Origin: Azolla caroliniana
Lineage: Eukaryota > Polypodiophyta
Reading direction: 5' to 3'
Length of the DNA: 64,000 bases
NCBI GenBank assembly: GCA_043228905.1
Contig: JBHGNT010000014.1
Span: forward strand, 7,192,001-7,256,000
Below, one piece after another: positions 54,759 to 63,574 of this stretch. Position 1 is the first letter of the stretch. Each line of letters starts with the position of its first letter. The notes beneath the pieces were generated by a model. That model saw nothing but the letters and a program-made list of their open reading frames with translations. It ran no database searches and was not told the DNA's origin. The position numbers and the translations under genes were made by a program.

Positions 54759-55242
54759 TGACTGTAAGTCGAAAAAGGATGGCGTATTCTCCCAGGTACA
54801 CAGCCGTTCGGAACGCTCCGAACTTCGATGCCAAACCTCTGAGACAGATCTGGACCATCTCGCTCTCCTCGATGTTCACCTCTATGGAGGCGAGGGAGTC
54901 GTAGATATCCTTGATCTTCGAGGTATACTCCGCCACCGACAAGTCGCGTTGTCGTAGGTTGCTCAACTAATGTCAGAGCTGAAGCTTCCTGGTTGTGGTG
55001 CTCGCGGCGAAAATCTTCTTCAGATTTTCCCACACACCCTTCGGCGTCTTTGCATCCCGAACATAGCTCAATAGTTGTTCGCCCACACACGACGCGAAGC
55101 AATATAATACCCTGTTCGCCGATTGCTCCCATGACGGGAAGTCTCTGTGTGTCGATTCGGGTGCCGCGTCATTAGCTCCTTCGACATAACTCCAGTAGCC
55201 GTGCCCGAGCAGGTACTGGTGCATCTTGTAGGACCAAGACGT
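54676..55242 (-). pseudogene. C2 gag, main part
   Basis: SWSYKMHQYLLGHGYWSYVE, GANDAAPESTHRDFPSWEQS, LLSYVRDAKTPKGVWENLKK, FAASTTTRKLQL, then, after a frame change near 54970, LRQRDLSVAEYTSKIKDIYD and SEMVQICLRGLASKFGAF. It continues the start at 59834 and is split from it by G9. UBN2-type copia capsid. Confidence 0.88.
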
Positions 55243-55372
55243 TGTCGCGTTGTTACGCGCGTGCGTGGAGAAAGGCGGGACCACGGGGGTCTTGGACTAG
55301 GGAGTGATGGAGCGTAGGAAGTCGTGCTTCACCGTCTCCGGGGCATCCCAGAAGCACACCGGAAGCAACCGA

Positions 55373-55414
<42 letters not shown>

Positions 55415-56034
55415 TTTTAACACCGACTCACGCACACACACCCACACACACACACAGGCCAACCCGACTCACACCCTTAAGTACAGGAAATGCAAGAAGG
55501 GGGGAGCACCCGACACCAACGAACACGCGAATATACACAGACAGACGCAAACGTATATATATATATATATAAAAGAAGAATACATTCCTGGCGTCGAGCC
55601 GGACCAAGATAGCTTACAACAGTCGTCTATTGTCAAGCCGCCGTCGGGGAGCTCTCGGGCCCGTCGCGCCGAGCGGGGTCTTGCACAGGAGGCCGAGGCG
55701 AAGCAAACCCTAAGTAAATCGCGAAGGGGAAGAAGAAGAAGAAGAAACAGAAACACTAACCCTAGACTAACGGTATACCCTCTAACGCAAAAATGGGCAA
55801 CCCTTTCACAAAGGGTGTTCCCTTCCTTTTATAGAACCAAGACAGGGATGCGTTACAATGTGGGATAAACCCCGACTTACATGGGACCGTCTGTCCCAAC
55901 TTGACTACTCTTCGGCGTCATAAAGGCGCCCTCGTTATTCACACTAAATGTACAAGGGTGGGCACACACGTTGCACCCCGCCGATGCAGCCAATGTTTCC
56001 CGGTTTCCGCCTCTGGCCGAAATTCTTCACGACA
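55243..56034 (-). repeat. G9 3' LTR
   Basis: 792 bp with an (AG)n run (55377-55412), a CA-rich tract and an alternating AT run (about 55555-55572). Confidence 0.9.
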
Positions 56035-58490
56035 TCCGCCCCGCCCCCACCTAACTGCACGTCCACCGGTACGTGCCAAATCTGGTTGAAGGGTGAGAGA
56101 TTTCGGTCGGTGAGAAACCGGTCTCCAGTGATCCGCATCTCGGCTCGCTGCCGGTTTGATCCGTCGGCTTCGAGTCTTCCTTCGCGCTCGCCTCCCCGTA
56201 GGCTCGTTCAACCCATCGATGGGTCCTCTGCCGCGATCTCCGTAGTACGCGTACTTTCGTTGGCCCTTGTTCGGTCGTATGAACGCCCCACTTCCCGTCG
56301 TATGCCCGATGTCCTCCGCTTGAGGCATGCCCGTAATGGCCCGCTTGGCCTCCGTTGTCCAATCGCGATGTCCTGATGGTCGTCCCATGTTGTTTCGCAT
56401 TGCCTTCGTCCTTTCGCCGCCACCTTCCTTCTCCACGGTCTTACATCGCCGCGTCGGCTCGAACCACCATGGTCTCCGGAATAGTGTGGAGGATCCCTTT
56501 CCGGCCTGATCGTGCATCTTCGCCCACCCGCATACCGGTGTCCTTTGCATCCGAGGAGCACCCCGTAGTAGCCTGCTTGGCCCTTCCAGTCTTTGTGCCG
56601 TTGCAACAGGTCCCGAGTCTTCCGCTTGCCGTTGTCCCCTCGCCCCACCAGCTTGTCACTCCGGGCTTGCCGTGTCAGTCTTCGCTACTTCGACGGAGCT
56701 CCCGAGATCTACGAAGCGAGTGTGGAGGATCCTCCTTCGGCCTCTCTTGCCATCCCCTGACTCCGACCCTGTGCAGTCCACTCGGCACTTGTCACCTCGT
56801 TCCCGGCACCTCCCTTGTGCCGTCTTCCGCTTCCTTTGTTCGGCACCGCCCGTGCCGAACATTGTCCCGTAGTCACGCTTCGACCCGGCCCGCGATGGCC
56901 ACTTGCAAGACTCTTGTTCTGTCCAAGGTGTGCCTTTCTGGCCTGACACACCTCCCCGTGTTTGCCGCTACCGACTCCTTCCAAAACCTCGTGTCGTCGG
57001 GCCCCGTTCCCTGCCGCCACCGTCCTTCTCCATCGGTCTTACGTTGCCGTGTTGGCCGATCAGCCGGGGTCTTCGGATCGGTGTGAGGGTCCCATAGGAC
57101 CGAACTCCGTTTCTATGCTTGCCGTAATTCGGGTGTCTTTTGTTGGAGTCCCTCCCGGACTCTCCTCGTGTCTTCTGCGTAGTCGGGTCCCGTTTCCCGC
57201 CGCCACCAACCTTCTCTCTCGGTCTCATGTTGCCACGTTGGTCGAACTGCCGGAGTCTCTGGTTAAGTGTGGGGATCCCGTAGGACCGAACTTCCTTACG
57301 CCCTTGCCTTCGTCACCTCACCGCCACCGTCAGTATCTTGGTCTTACGTCGACCGCGTTGCCGACTGCCGAAGTCTCTAGAACCAGTGTGAAGGATCCTT
57401 CGTAGACCGCCCATCCATAGCCCCTTTGCCTTCGTCACCTCGCCGCCACCGTCAGTATCTTGGTCTTACGTCGACCGCGTTGCCGACTGCCGAAGTCTCT
57501 AGAACCGGTGTGAAGGATCCTCCGTGGACCGCCCATCCATAGCCCCTTTGCCTTCGTCACCTCGCCGCCACCGTCAGTATCTTAGTCTTACGTCGACCGC
57601 GTTGCCAACTGCCGAAGTGTCTAGAACCGGTGTGAAGGCTCCTCCGTGGGCCTCCGATTTGTCTTCCCGACCCTGTCCCGGGTCGTCCTTTTTCGTATGC
57701 CGAGAGGGCGGTTTACTCCGCACCCTCTCCCGTGGTACCGATGTACCGTGTCCTCGGCCTCTTCGTAGGCCTGCTCTCTTCCTCCCTCCCGGAATGGTCA
57801 TCCGGGAGTCCGCTCCGCCCGGTTCTCGCTCGGGTCCGCTCGTCCTTCTCCGTATTGCCGGGTCCCGTTCTCCTGTCGCCACCGTCCTTCTCCATCGGTC
57901 TTACGTTGCCGCGTTGGCCAATCAGTCGGGGTCTCCGGATCGGTGTGAGGGTCCCATAGGACCGGCTTTCATTCTCCTTCTGACTCTCGACCTTCGCCCG
58001 GTCGGTCTTTCTCCCCATGTAAAAGAGGGCGGCTCGTCCCACACCCCCTTCCGTATCGGCACTTTCACGCCGAATCCGGCCCCGATCGAACGATCCACGA
58101 GCGGATCACGCTTCACCCGTATCAGAATGTCGATCTCCTCGTGCCGCATCTGTCCTCGGCCTCCTCACAGGCCGTTTCCCATCCATCTTCGCTGGCATCG
58201 TGCCAGGACTCCTCGGTACTGCCATCCATCTCCTCGGTCTTACATGGGCATACGGGCCCGAATGCCGAGTTCTTCGGAATCGGGTCCGTGGGCTTTCGTC
58301 CGTTCCTTCCCCGTATTGTCTCGTCGGTGATTCTTGGCCTTTCGCCGCCGCCTTCCTCCGCTTGGGACTCACGTGGGCACTCGGGCCCGACTACCATCGT
58401 CTCGGGAGCAAGTGTGGGAAGACACAAAGAATCGCCCGTCCGTTTTACGCCCTTGTCCGTAGCCACCGACTCTTCGTGGTCGGCGGTCGT
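56035..58490 (-). repeat. G9 internal degenerate repeats
   Basis: CpG-rich sequence built of repeating blocks with a shared core like CGGTCTTACGTTGCCG, TCGGTGTGAGGGTCCCATAG and CACCGTCCTTCTCCATCGG. Many frames are open because stop codons are rare in this composition. I see no protein family in any frame and call no gene. Confidence 0.7.
57304..57650 (-). repeat. 122-bp tandem repeat, about three copies
   Basis: TTGCCTTCGTCACCTC recurs at 57304, 57426 and 57548, an exact 122-bp period with few substitutions, so this expansion is recent. Confidence 0.9.
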
Positions 58491-58494
58491 CTTC

Positions 58495-58980
58495 TTACCA
58501 ATCGCGCAAGCCCCGTCTGGGCTTGCTTCTCCAATGATCGGGATCTCGGGCTGACACGCCCGAAACCGCTGGTCCCAACATTCCGGTTCCGCAATCTGTA
58601 TCTCGGCCTCGTCCTTGGCCGTTCTCTCTCCGCAAGTCGAGAGGGCGTTTCGTTCCGCACCCTCTCCCATGGTACCGTTGTACCGATCTTCCGCCATCGC
58701 GTGGGGCAAGTTCGTCTCCTCGGTCTCGGCTTCCAGCCCCGATCTTCCTTCTTCCTCGAGCATCGCTTTGAGAGCTTCGTACGCCTCCGCAATCCTGGCC
58801 CCAATGCCGACCCTTGCCGACTCTCTTTGCCGTTCGGCCTCTTCCCGCTATGATGGCACGCTTAGCCGCTTGTTGCGCTGCTTCTTGCCTCATCACCACT
58901 CGTGCTGACTCCAACACCACTTCGGCCACCATCTCCGCAAGTTCGTCGTCTTCCGACTCCATCCTCCCTTGCCGCCTTTC
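58495..58980 (-). pseudogene. G9 gag-like start
   Basis: The frame after the primer site reads MESEDDELAEMVAEVVLESA, then RVVMRQEAAQQAAKRAII. Its position and helical character resemble the G8 gag start (SDLAEAMASAMDRIVS), but similarity is weak. Beyond about 40 residues it becomes Arg/Gly-rich and looks non-coding. Probably a gag remnant or packaging signal. Confidence 0.35.
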
Positions 58981-58995
58981 ACGTCGGGTTCACCA
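58980..58995 (-). other. G9 primer binding site
   Basis: Minus-strand TGGTGAACCCGACGTG, identical to G8, four bases after the LTR. Confidence 0.65.
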
Positions 58996-58999
58996 AATA

Positions 59000-59773
59000 T
59001 GTCGCGTTGTTACGCGCGTGCGTGGAGAAAGGCGGGACCACGGGGGTCTTGGACTAGGGAGTGATGGAGCGTAGGAAGTCGTGCTTCACCGTCTCCGGGG
59101 CATCCCAGAAACATACCGGAAGCAACCGAAGAGAGAGAGAGAGAGAGAGCGTTTTAACACCGACTCACGCACACACACCCACACACACACAGGCCAACCC
59201 GACTCACACCCTTAAGTACAGGAAATGCAGGAAGGGGGGAGCACCTGACACCAACGAACACGCGAATATACACAGACAGACGCAAACGTATATATATATA
59301 TATAAAAGAAGAATACATTCCCGGCGTCGAGCCGGACCAAGATAGCTTACAACAGTCGTCTGTTGTCAAGCCGCCGTCGGGGAGCTCTCGGGCCCGTCGC
59401 ATCGAGTGGGGTCTTGCACAAGAGGCTGAGCCGAAGCAAACCCTAAGTAAATCGCGAAGGGGAAGAAGAAGAAGAAGAAGAAGAAACAGAAACACTAACC
59501 CTAGACTAACGGTATACCCTCTAACGCAAAAATGGGCAACCCTTTCACAAAGGGTGTTCCCTTCCTTTTATAGAACCAGGACAGGGATGCGTTACAGTGT
59601 GGGATAAACCCCGACTTACATGGGACCGTCTGTCCCGACTTGACTACTCTTCGGCACCATAAAGGCGCCCTCGTTATTCACACTAAATGTACAAGGGTGG
59701 GCACACACGTTGCACCCCGCCGATGCAGCCAATGTTTCCCGGTTTCCGCCTCTGGCCGAAATTCTTCACGACA
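59000..59773 (-). repeat. G9 5' LTR
   Basis: 774 bp, pairs with 55243-56034. Confidence 0.9.
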
Positions 59774-59834
59774 ACGCGTAGTTGGTTCTGTCGAGCTTCT
59801 CTGTTGGAAGCGATCTCGCCATGCCTCTATCCAT
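59774..59834 (-). pseudogene. C2 gag N-terminus
   Basis: ATG at 59834: MDRGMARSLPTEKLDRTNYA, closely like the C5 start MDRGMATSLLVEKLDRSNYA. The frame resumes after G9 at 55242. Confidence 0.9.
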
Positions 59835-59888
59835 CGTTCTTCTTGTTCTTCTTCGTCAAGCTATGTCGGCTGCAGAGAGGTTCTCAAC

Positions 59889-59906
59889 CCTCGCGTTCTG
59901 ATACCA
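59889..59906 (-). other. C2 primer binding site
   Basis: TGGTATCAGAACGCGAGG on the minus strand, tRNA-iMet-type with an extra A against the C5 form TGGTATCAGAGCGCGAGG. Confidence 0.85.
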
Positions 59907-60324
59907 GGTAAAAAATAACGTGCGGAAGCAAGTATGAAGACCGAACAGAAGGAAGAAAACTCAGGTTTAATGGAGAGCTTGAGCTTACGCAGTGTACGCG
60001 GGAGAGACAGAGAGAGTGAGAGAGAGCACAAGAACTATATTCAAAACCAAATACTCAATCTCTACTCACCACACTCCATACATATGTGTGTTCAATGAAC
60101 ACTTTTATACAAGTCCTAGAAGGACTGACAGAAGTACTGACAGTACTTCAATGCTCATTAAGAGCTCCTACACTAACTCCCAAATATATTCCCCACGGAA
60201 TATCTTTCCTAACAGCCTCCCGGTTTACGCACCGGTCTGTGTACCGGTTTACGCATTCGGCCTAACCGATCCGGTCCTCGGCTTCTTCAGCCGATCCGGC
60301 CGATGTTGAGCTTGTCTCTCAACA
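59907..60324 (-). repeat. C2 5' LTR
   Basis: 418 bp; pairs with 44632-45049 with about ten substitutions and small indels. The terminal CA has become CC at the primer-site side. Confidence 0.9.
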
Positions 60325-60433
60325 AGGGTAAATGTAAGTTACATTTTTTAGTGTGTAAAGAAAGAAAAAAAAAGGGGAAACCAAACAAAACGACCGTTTT
60401 GTTTTGAGAGATATAGAGAGAAGAGAGTGGAAA

Positions 60434-60471
<38 letters not shown>

Positions 60472-60570
60472 AAGAGCTGAGAATGAAAACCGGGCCTGCA
60501 TCATCCGGTTCTCACCGGATCTTCCTTGCCGGGTACTCATATCCCATCCGGAGGGACCGAAATCCTATCA
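60325..60570. repeat. Old LTR remnant (probably C1 3' LTR, last piece)
   Basis: It continues from AGGGT after C2. It has an A-rich part, an (AT)n run (60437-60468) and a CpG-rich end CCATCCGGAGGGACCGAAAT. That end matches the first bases of the C3 LTR in reverse orientation, so orientation and identity are unresolved. Confidence 0.4.
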
Positions 60571-60875
60571 TGTTGTTCACCTTGATTGTAATCACGGTGC
60601 ACCCGAGTATTTATACAAGAATGTGGAGGTATGCATGAAAGCTAGAAAACTTCTAGAGAGTGCATGAAGATGCATTCTCTAGAAGGTTCTTGAAAGTTCT
60701 AGTGATCAATTTACAAGGTAATAAGTTGAATCTTATATAATATAATGCATTGATAGATATAGCTCAACTGGTAAGGTTGTCTAGTAACACCAAAAAGGTC
60801 ATGGGTTCAACCCTCGCAATTTCATGTGGCATCCTATTTATGACAAACCTTTCATGTGGCGTCCTGTTTATGACA
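60571..60875 (-). repeat. Ty3-type LTR fragment
   Basis: Sense start TGTCATAAACAGGACGCCAC at 60875, then an antisense tRNA-like module, TTCTAGA repeats, and GTATAAATAC. The inverted repeat GTGCACC...AGGTGAAC follows, ending AACA where it is cut at 60571. Same plan as the G1/G2/G4/T1/G7 LTRs. Confidence 0.7.
60755..60820 (+). other. tRNA-like module inside LTR
   Basis: TAGCTCAACTGGTAAGGTTG (A-box, close to canonical) and GTCATGGGTTCAACCCTCGC (B-box with T-arm). Antisense to the LTR fragment. Confidence 0.65.
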
Positions 60876-60925
60876 GACACAAGGTTTTGGGAATTGAGCC
60901 TATAAGAATATTATAGGTCAATTAG

Positions 60926-61172
60926 TGTTAGAGCTCATGAATAAGCTCATTTACTAGTGTCTGTACACCCTTTGTATAAAAAGTGCTCTGTGAGCACATT
61001 GTATGTACATAGTCTTTTTGTAATAGAATTTTGTTTATGTTGTTTACTAACACTACCTCTCTCACTGTGTACTTTGTCTCCATCTCTGAACTCTATGGAT
61101 ACCTAACTGTCTAATATTTTGTTGCCAACTAAGCGGTTGTTTGTGTAAGCTTCCGCATCTTACATTTTACAT
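60926..61172 (+). repeat. C4 copia 5' LTR
   Basis: 247 bp, TGTTAGAGCTCATG...TTACATTTTACA, with TATAAAAA followed by GTGCTCTGTGAGCAC. Ends at the primer site. Confidence 0.8.
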
Positions 61173-61190
61173 GGTATTAGAGCATAAGGG
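61173..61190 (+). other. C4 primer binding site
   Basis: TGGTATTAGAGCATAAGG; initiator tRNA-Met type with C-to-T changes. Confidence 0.8.
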
Positions 61191-61198
61191 TTAGAAGA

Positions 61199-61860
61199 AT
61201 CCTTTGCAATCGACACAACATTTCAACACAGACAAAGTGAACATCTTCCGGACAGAAATCGATAGGAATAACTACACATCTTGGGAATACAATATGCACC
61301 AGTACTTGCTTGGGCATAGGTATTGGAGTTATATAGAAGGGACGAACGAAGTAACGCCGAAGCCAACACATAGAAATTTCTTGGCCTAGGAGCAAGCAGC
61401 AAGTCGAGTCTTGTACTTCTTGGCGTCCTATGTTCACAATCATATGCTCGATTACGTTCGGGACGCGAAGACGCCAAAGGAAGCTAGGCAAAATCTGAAA
61501 AGGATATTTGCAGCAAGCACGACGGCCAAAAAGTTGCAGCTCAGGCAGGAGTTGAACATCCAGTGGAAGGACATGTTGGTGGCCGATTACACCTCCAAAA
61601 TAAAGGAGATCTGCGAGTGTGATGGGGTCCATCAACATGATGGTGGAGGAGGATGAAATGGTGCAAGTCTTCCTTGAGGGAGAAAATTGCATCCCTCTTC
61701 GAGTTGGAATCAATGCTTCTCGTGGAGGAGAACCACGTGGGTACGTTGAAGAACACGCCACCGACAACCAGATGTTGTACATAGAGGTGGAATGGCCCCT
61801 GGTCGTGGTGGGAGAGACGGATCGACGCACACAAATAACGATTGATATGAGCAGAATCAA
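61199..61860 (+). pseudogene. C4 copia gag remnant
   Basis: NIFRTEIDRNNYTSWEYNMH, QYLLGHRYWSYIEGTNE, stop at 61387, EQAASRVLYFLASYVHNHML, DYVRDAKTPKEARQNLKRIF, AASTTAKKLQLRQEL, VADYTSKIKEICE, then a frame change near 61615 and a deleted middle. GRGEPRG-like and QMLYIE segments align to the region before the C2 knuckle. No start ATG remains. Related to C2 and C5 gag. Confidence 0.85.
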
Positions 61861-61914
61861 AGTTACAACAGTATTTCTATTTGAAAATCAGTTAGACAAT
61901 TATGCTCGATCAGT

Positions 61915-62095
61915 TCTTTATTATTCACTATTGTGGCACACCCTATTCTTGTTAAATTACATAATATGGCTATGGAGGAAGATTGCTTACACTACGGTTC
62001 CCATAAGGGAAGCCATGTATTATTCAAGCTCTTGCAGATGACCATATCATGTTTTTGGTACCTAATCACGAAAATGTTAGTAAGACAAGAGATTT
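61915..62095 (+). pseudogene. LINE reverse transcriptase fragment with ADD motif
   Basis: LFTIVAHPILVKLHNMAMEE, then, after a one-base change, QALADDHIMFLVPNHENVSK. LADD at about 62032 corresponds to the catalytic ADD of plant LINE RTs, where relatives read QALADDSLMFL. About 60 residues only. It is another part of RT than the fragment at 21428. Confidence 0.6.
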
Positions 62096-62105
62096 GTAGA
62101 AATTA

Positions 62106-62522
62106 TGTCACATCTAGGATGTGACTCAAACCTCTTACTTATAACACACCCAATATATGGTTAATATTGTATAGCCTAGCATATAAAATATTCTAGTCTT
62201 TAGTATTGTTGAGAGTCGAACTCAACTTCCCATAGAGATAGGTTTCACACTAGCTCATGGACACACCATGCTAGTTTTGTAAATAGTTGAAAGGGAACTT
62301 GCCCTAGCCTAGTTGGTATTTAAATCAAGCCTTTGTAACTTAGTAGTTGTTGGAAGTATACAGTTTCTTGTTCGATCTCTCTCTCTCACACTCTCTCTCT
62401 TTATCGTAATTAGCTTACCCTAGTGGTAAGTCGATAACACTACAAGCACTGTGTCTTGGGTTCGAAACCCAATTTTCTCACCTCTCTATTATATACTTCA
62501 TATATATCTTTATTTCACTAGA
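62106..62522. other. LTR-like fragment
   Basis: Begins TGTCACATCTAGGATGTGAC with a B-box-like antisense GGTTTGAGTCAC, then AT-rich sequence, CT runs (62380-62400), and a plus-strand tRNA-like module. No end was found before the next LTR at 62523. No gene seen. Confidence 0.4.
62412..62476 (+). other. tRNA-like module with perfect T-arm
   Basis: TAGCTTACCCTAGTGGTAAG (A-box) and TTGGGTTCGAAACCCAA, which is a 5-bp stem and 7-base TTCGAAA loop exactly as in a tRNA T-arm. No acceptor pairing found. Confidence 0.65.
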
Positions 62523-62936
62523 TGCCACTGTGGAATGTAGGGGTTGAACCCATGACCACCTGGTCTCCATTGGGCAACCTTACCAACTGAGTTACATCCA
62601 TTTGGGCACTCTCTCTCTCTCTCTCTGCATGTCTTACGTGCACACACACAATCGTCTTCCACTGCACTAAATCTCTCTCGATTCTTTACAAGTATATTCT
62701 AGAAATGTTCTATGGTATATTCTAGACAAGTATACTCTAGAGATATTTCTCGGGTATATTCTAGAGATATTTCTTAGGTATATTCTAGAGATATTCAATC
62801 CCAGAACTTATATAAATATGTGTGTTCACCTAGATTATAATCAAGGTGAACAACACCAATTACAAAGTCTTTCAATTACTCAACTCATGCCTTTGATTAT
62901 CTTCTACTCACTTGTGTATATTTTCTACCCGTGACA
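62523..62936 (+). repeat. Ty3-type LTR (T1-like end)
   Basis: 414 bp from TGCCACTGTGG to CCCGTGACA. It has an antisense tRNA-like module, TTCTAGA-type repeats and TATATAAATATG near 62813. GTTCACCTAGAT...AAGGTGAAC follows, then AACACCAATTAC. No matching target duplication, so it is a fragment or damaged solo LTR. Confidence 0.65.
62531..62600 (-). other. Nearly complete tRNA-like sequence
   Basis: Minus strand: GGATGTAACTCAGTTGGTAA (acceptor 5' side plus D-arm), GGTCATGGGTTCAACCCC (T-arm), and TACATTCCA at the 3' side, which would pair with GG(A)ATGTA with one missing base. It comes closest to a true tRNA of all modules here. Confidence 0.6.
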
Positions 62937-63067
62937 AATTGTTTTCAAATGCTTCAAGGTTGAGGACTAGTATGCATAAATCTGTCCTCATTTCATGTAC
63001 AAAGTAAAATGTTTTAGGGTTGGGATCGTTAGGAGAGATAGTATATCGTCATATGATTTGTCGTCAC

Positions 63068-63395
63068 TGTTGAGCGGCAAGCTCAACCGGAGCCGGATCG
63101 ACTGAATAAGCCGGAGCCGGTAAGCGAGACGGATCGGGCAAAACGGATTGGTATGACGGTGAGCAACCGAACCGGCAAGCAGTGGAGGCCGGGTGCAATC
63201 TGTAACCGGAAGTCCAATCGGAAGCCTAGTATAGGATAGACTACTAGGTAGCTATAGTCTCGTAGTAAGTGTCAGATGCTCGTGTGAGCATTGAAGTACA
63301 TGGTACTTCTGTCAGTCCCAAGAGGACTTGTATAAATAGTGCTACTTAGCACAGTGTGTGTACAGAGTCTTGATATAATTTTGAAATTGTGTTCT

Positions 63396-63441
<46 letters not shown>

Positions 63442-63480
63442 GTTCTCTGTTTTACACTTCCGCAAACACTTACGTTTACA
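63068..63480 (+). repeat. C5 5' LTR
   Basis: 413 bp, TGTTGAGCGGCAAGCTCAAC...TACGTTTACA. TATAAATA at 63331 is followed at once by GTGCTACTTAGCAC. Upstream lies AAGTACATGGTACTT, as in the C2 LTR. (CT)n at 63400-63438. Confidence 0.9.
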
Positions 63481-63499
63481 TGGTATCAGAGCGCGAGGG
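63481..63499 (+). other. C5 primer binding site
   Basis: TGGTATCAGAGCGCGAGGG, initiator tRNA-Met type, directly after the LTR. Confidence 0.92.
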
Positions 63500-63574
63500 T
63501 TGAGAACCTCTGCTGCAGACATTTACTCTTGAGAAGAAAACCCTAACAGGTCGAAAACAGACACAGTAGAAGAC

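Larger units (their letters stand above)
55243..59773 (-). mobile_element. G9: non-autonomous Ty3 element of the G8 group
   Basis: 4.5 kb; LTRs of 792 and 774 bp (about 98% identical apart from microsatellite length), same terminal sequences (TGTCGTGAAG...CGCGACA) and same primer site as G8. It sits in the C2 gag between Asn-Tyr-Ala and Ser-Trp; flanking 4-mers read GCGT and ACGT, consistent with a 4-bp target duplication carrying one mutation. The inside has no pol, only a short gag-like start and degenerate tandem repeats. It would depend on G8-type enzymes. Confidence 0.88.
44632..60324 (-). mobile_element. C2: full-length Ty1/copia hosting C3 and G9
   Basis: Two 418-bp LTRs (44632-45049 and 59907-60324) with a perfect 5-bp target duplication AGGGT (44627-44631 and 60325-60329). 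On the minus strand: LTR, tRNA-iMet-type primer site, gag (split by G9), protease, integrase, RT, RNase H, a C-terminal extension (split by C3), polypurine tract, LTR. Without its two inserts it is about 5.7 kb. Its gag is closely similar to C5. Confidence 0.93.

Noticed and set aside
56355-58853. Many 100-270-codon frames inside G9 on both strands
   Set aside because: Stop codons are rare in this GC-rich repeat DNA; all frames are similarly open and none shows a domain.
62531-62600. Calling true tRNA genes
   Set aside because: No module closes a full acceptor stem with a sound anticodon arm by eye. They are kept as tRNA-like sequences.
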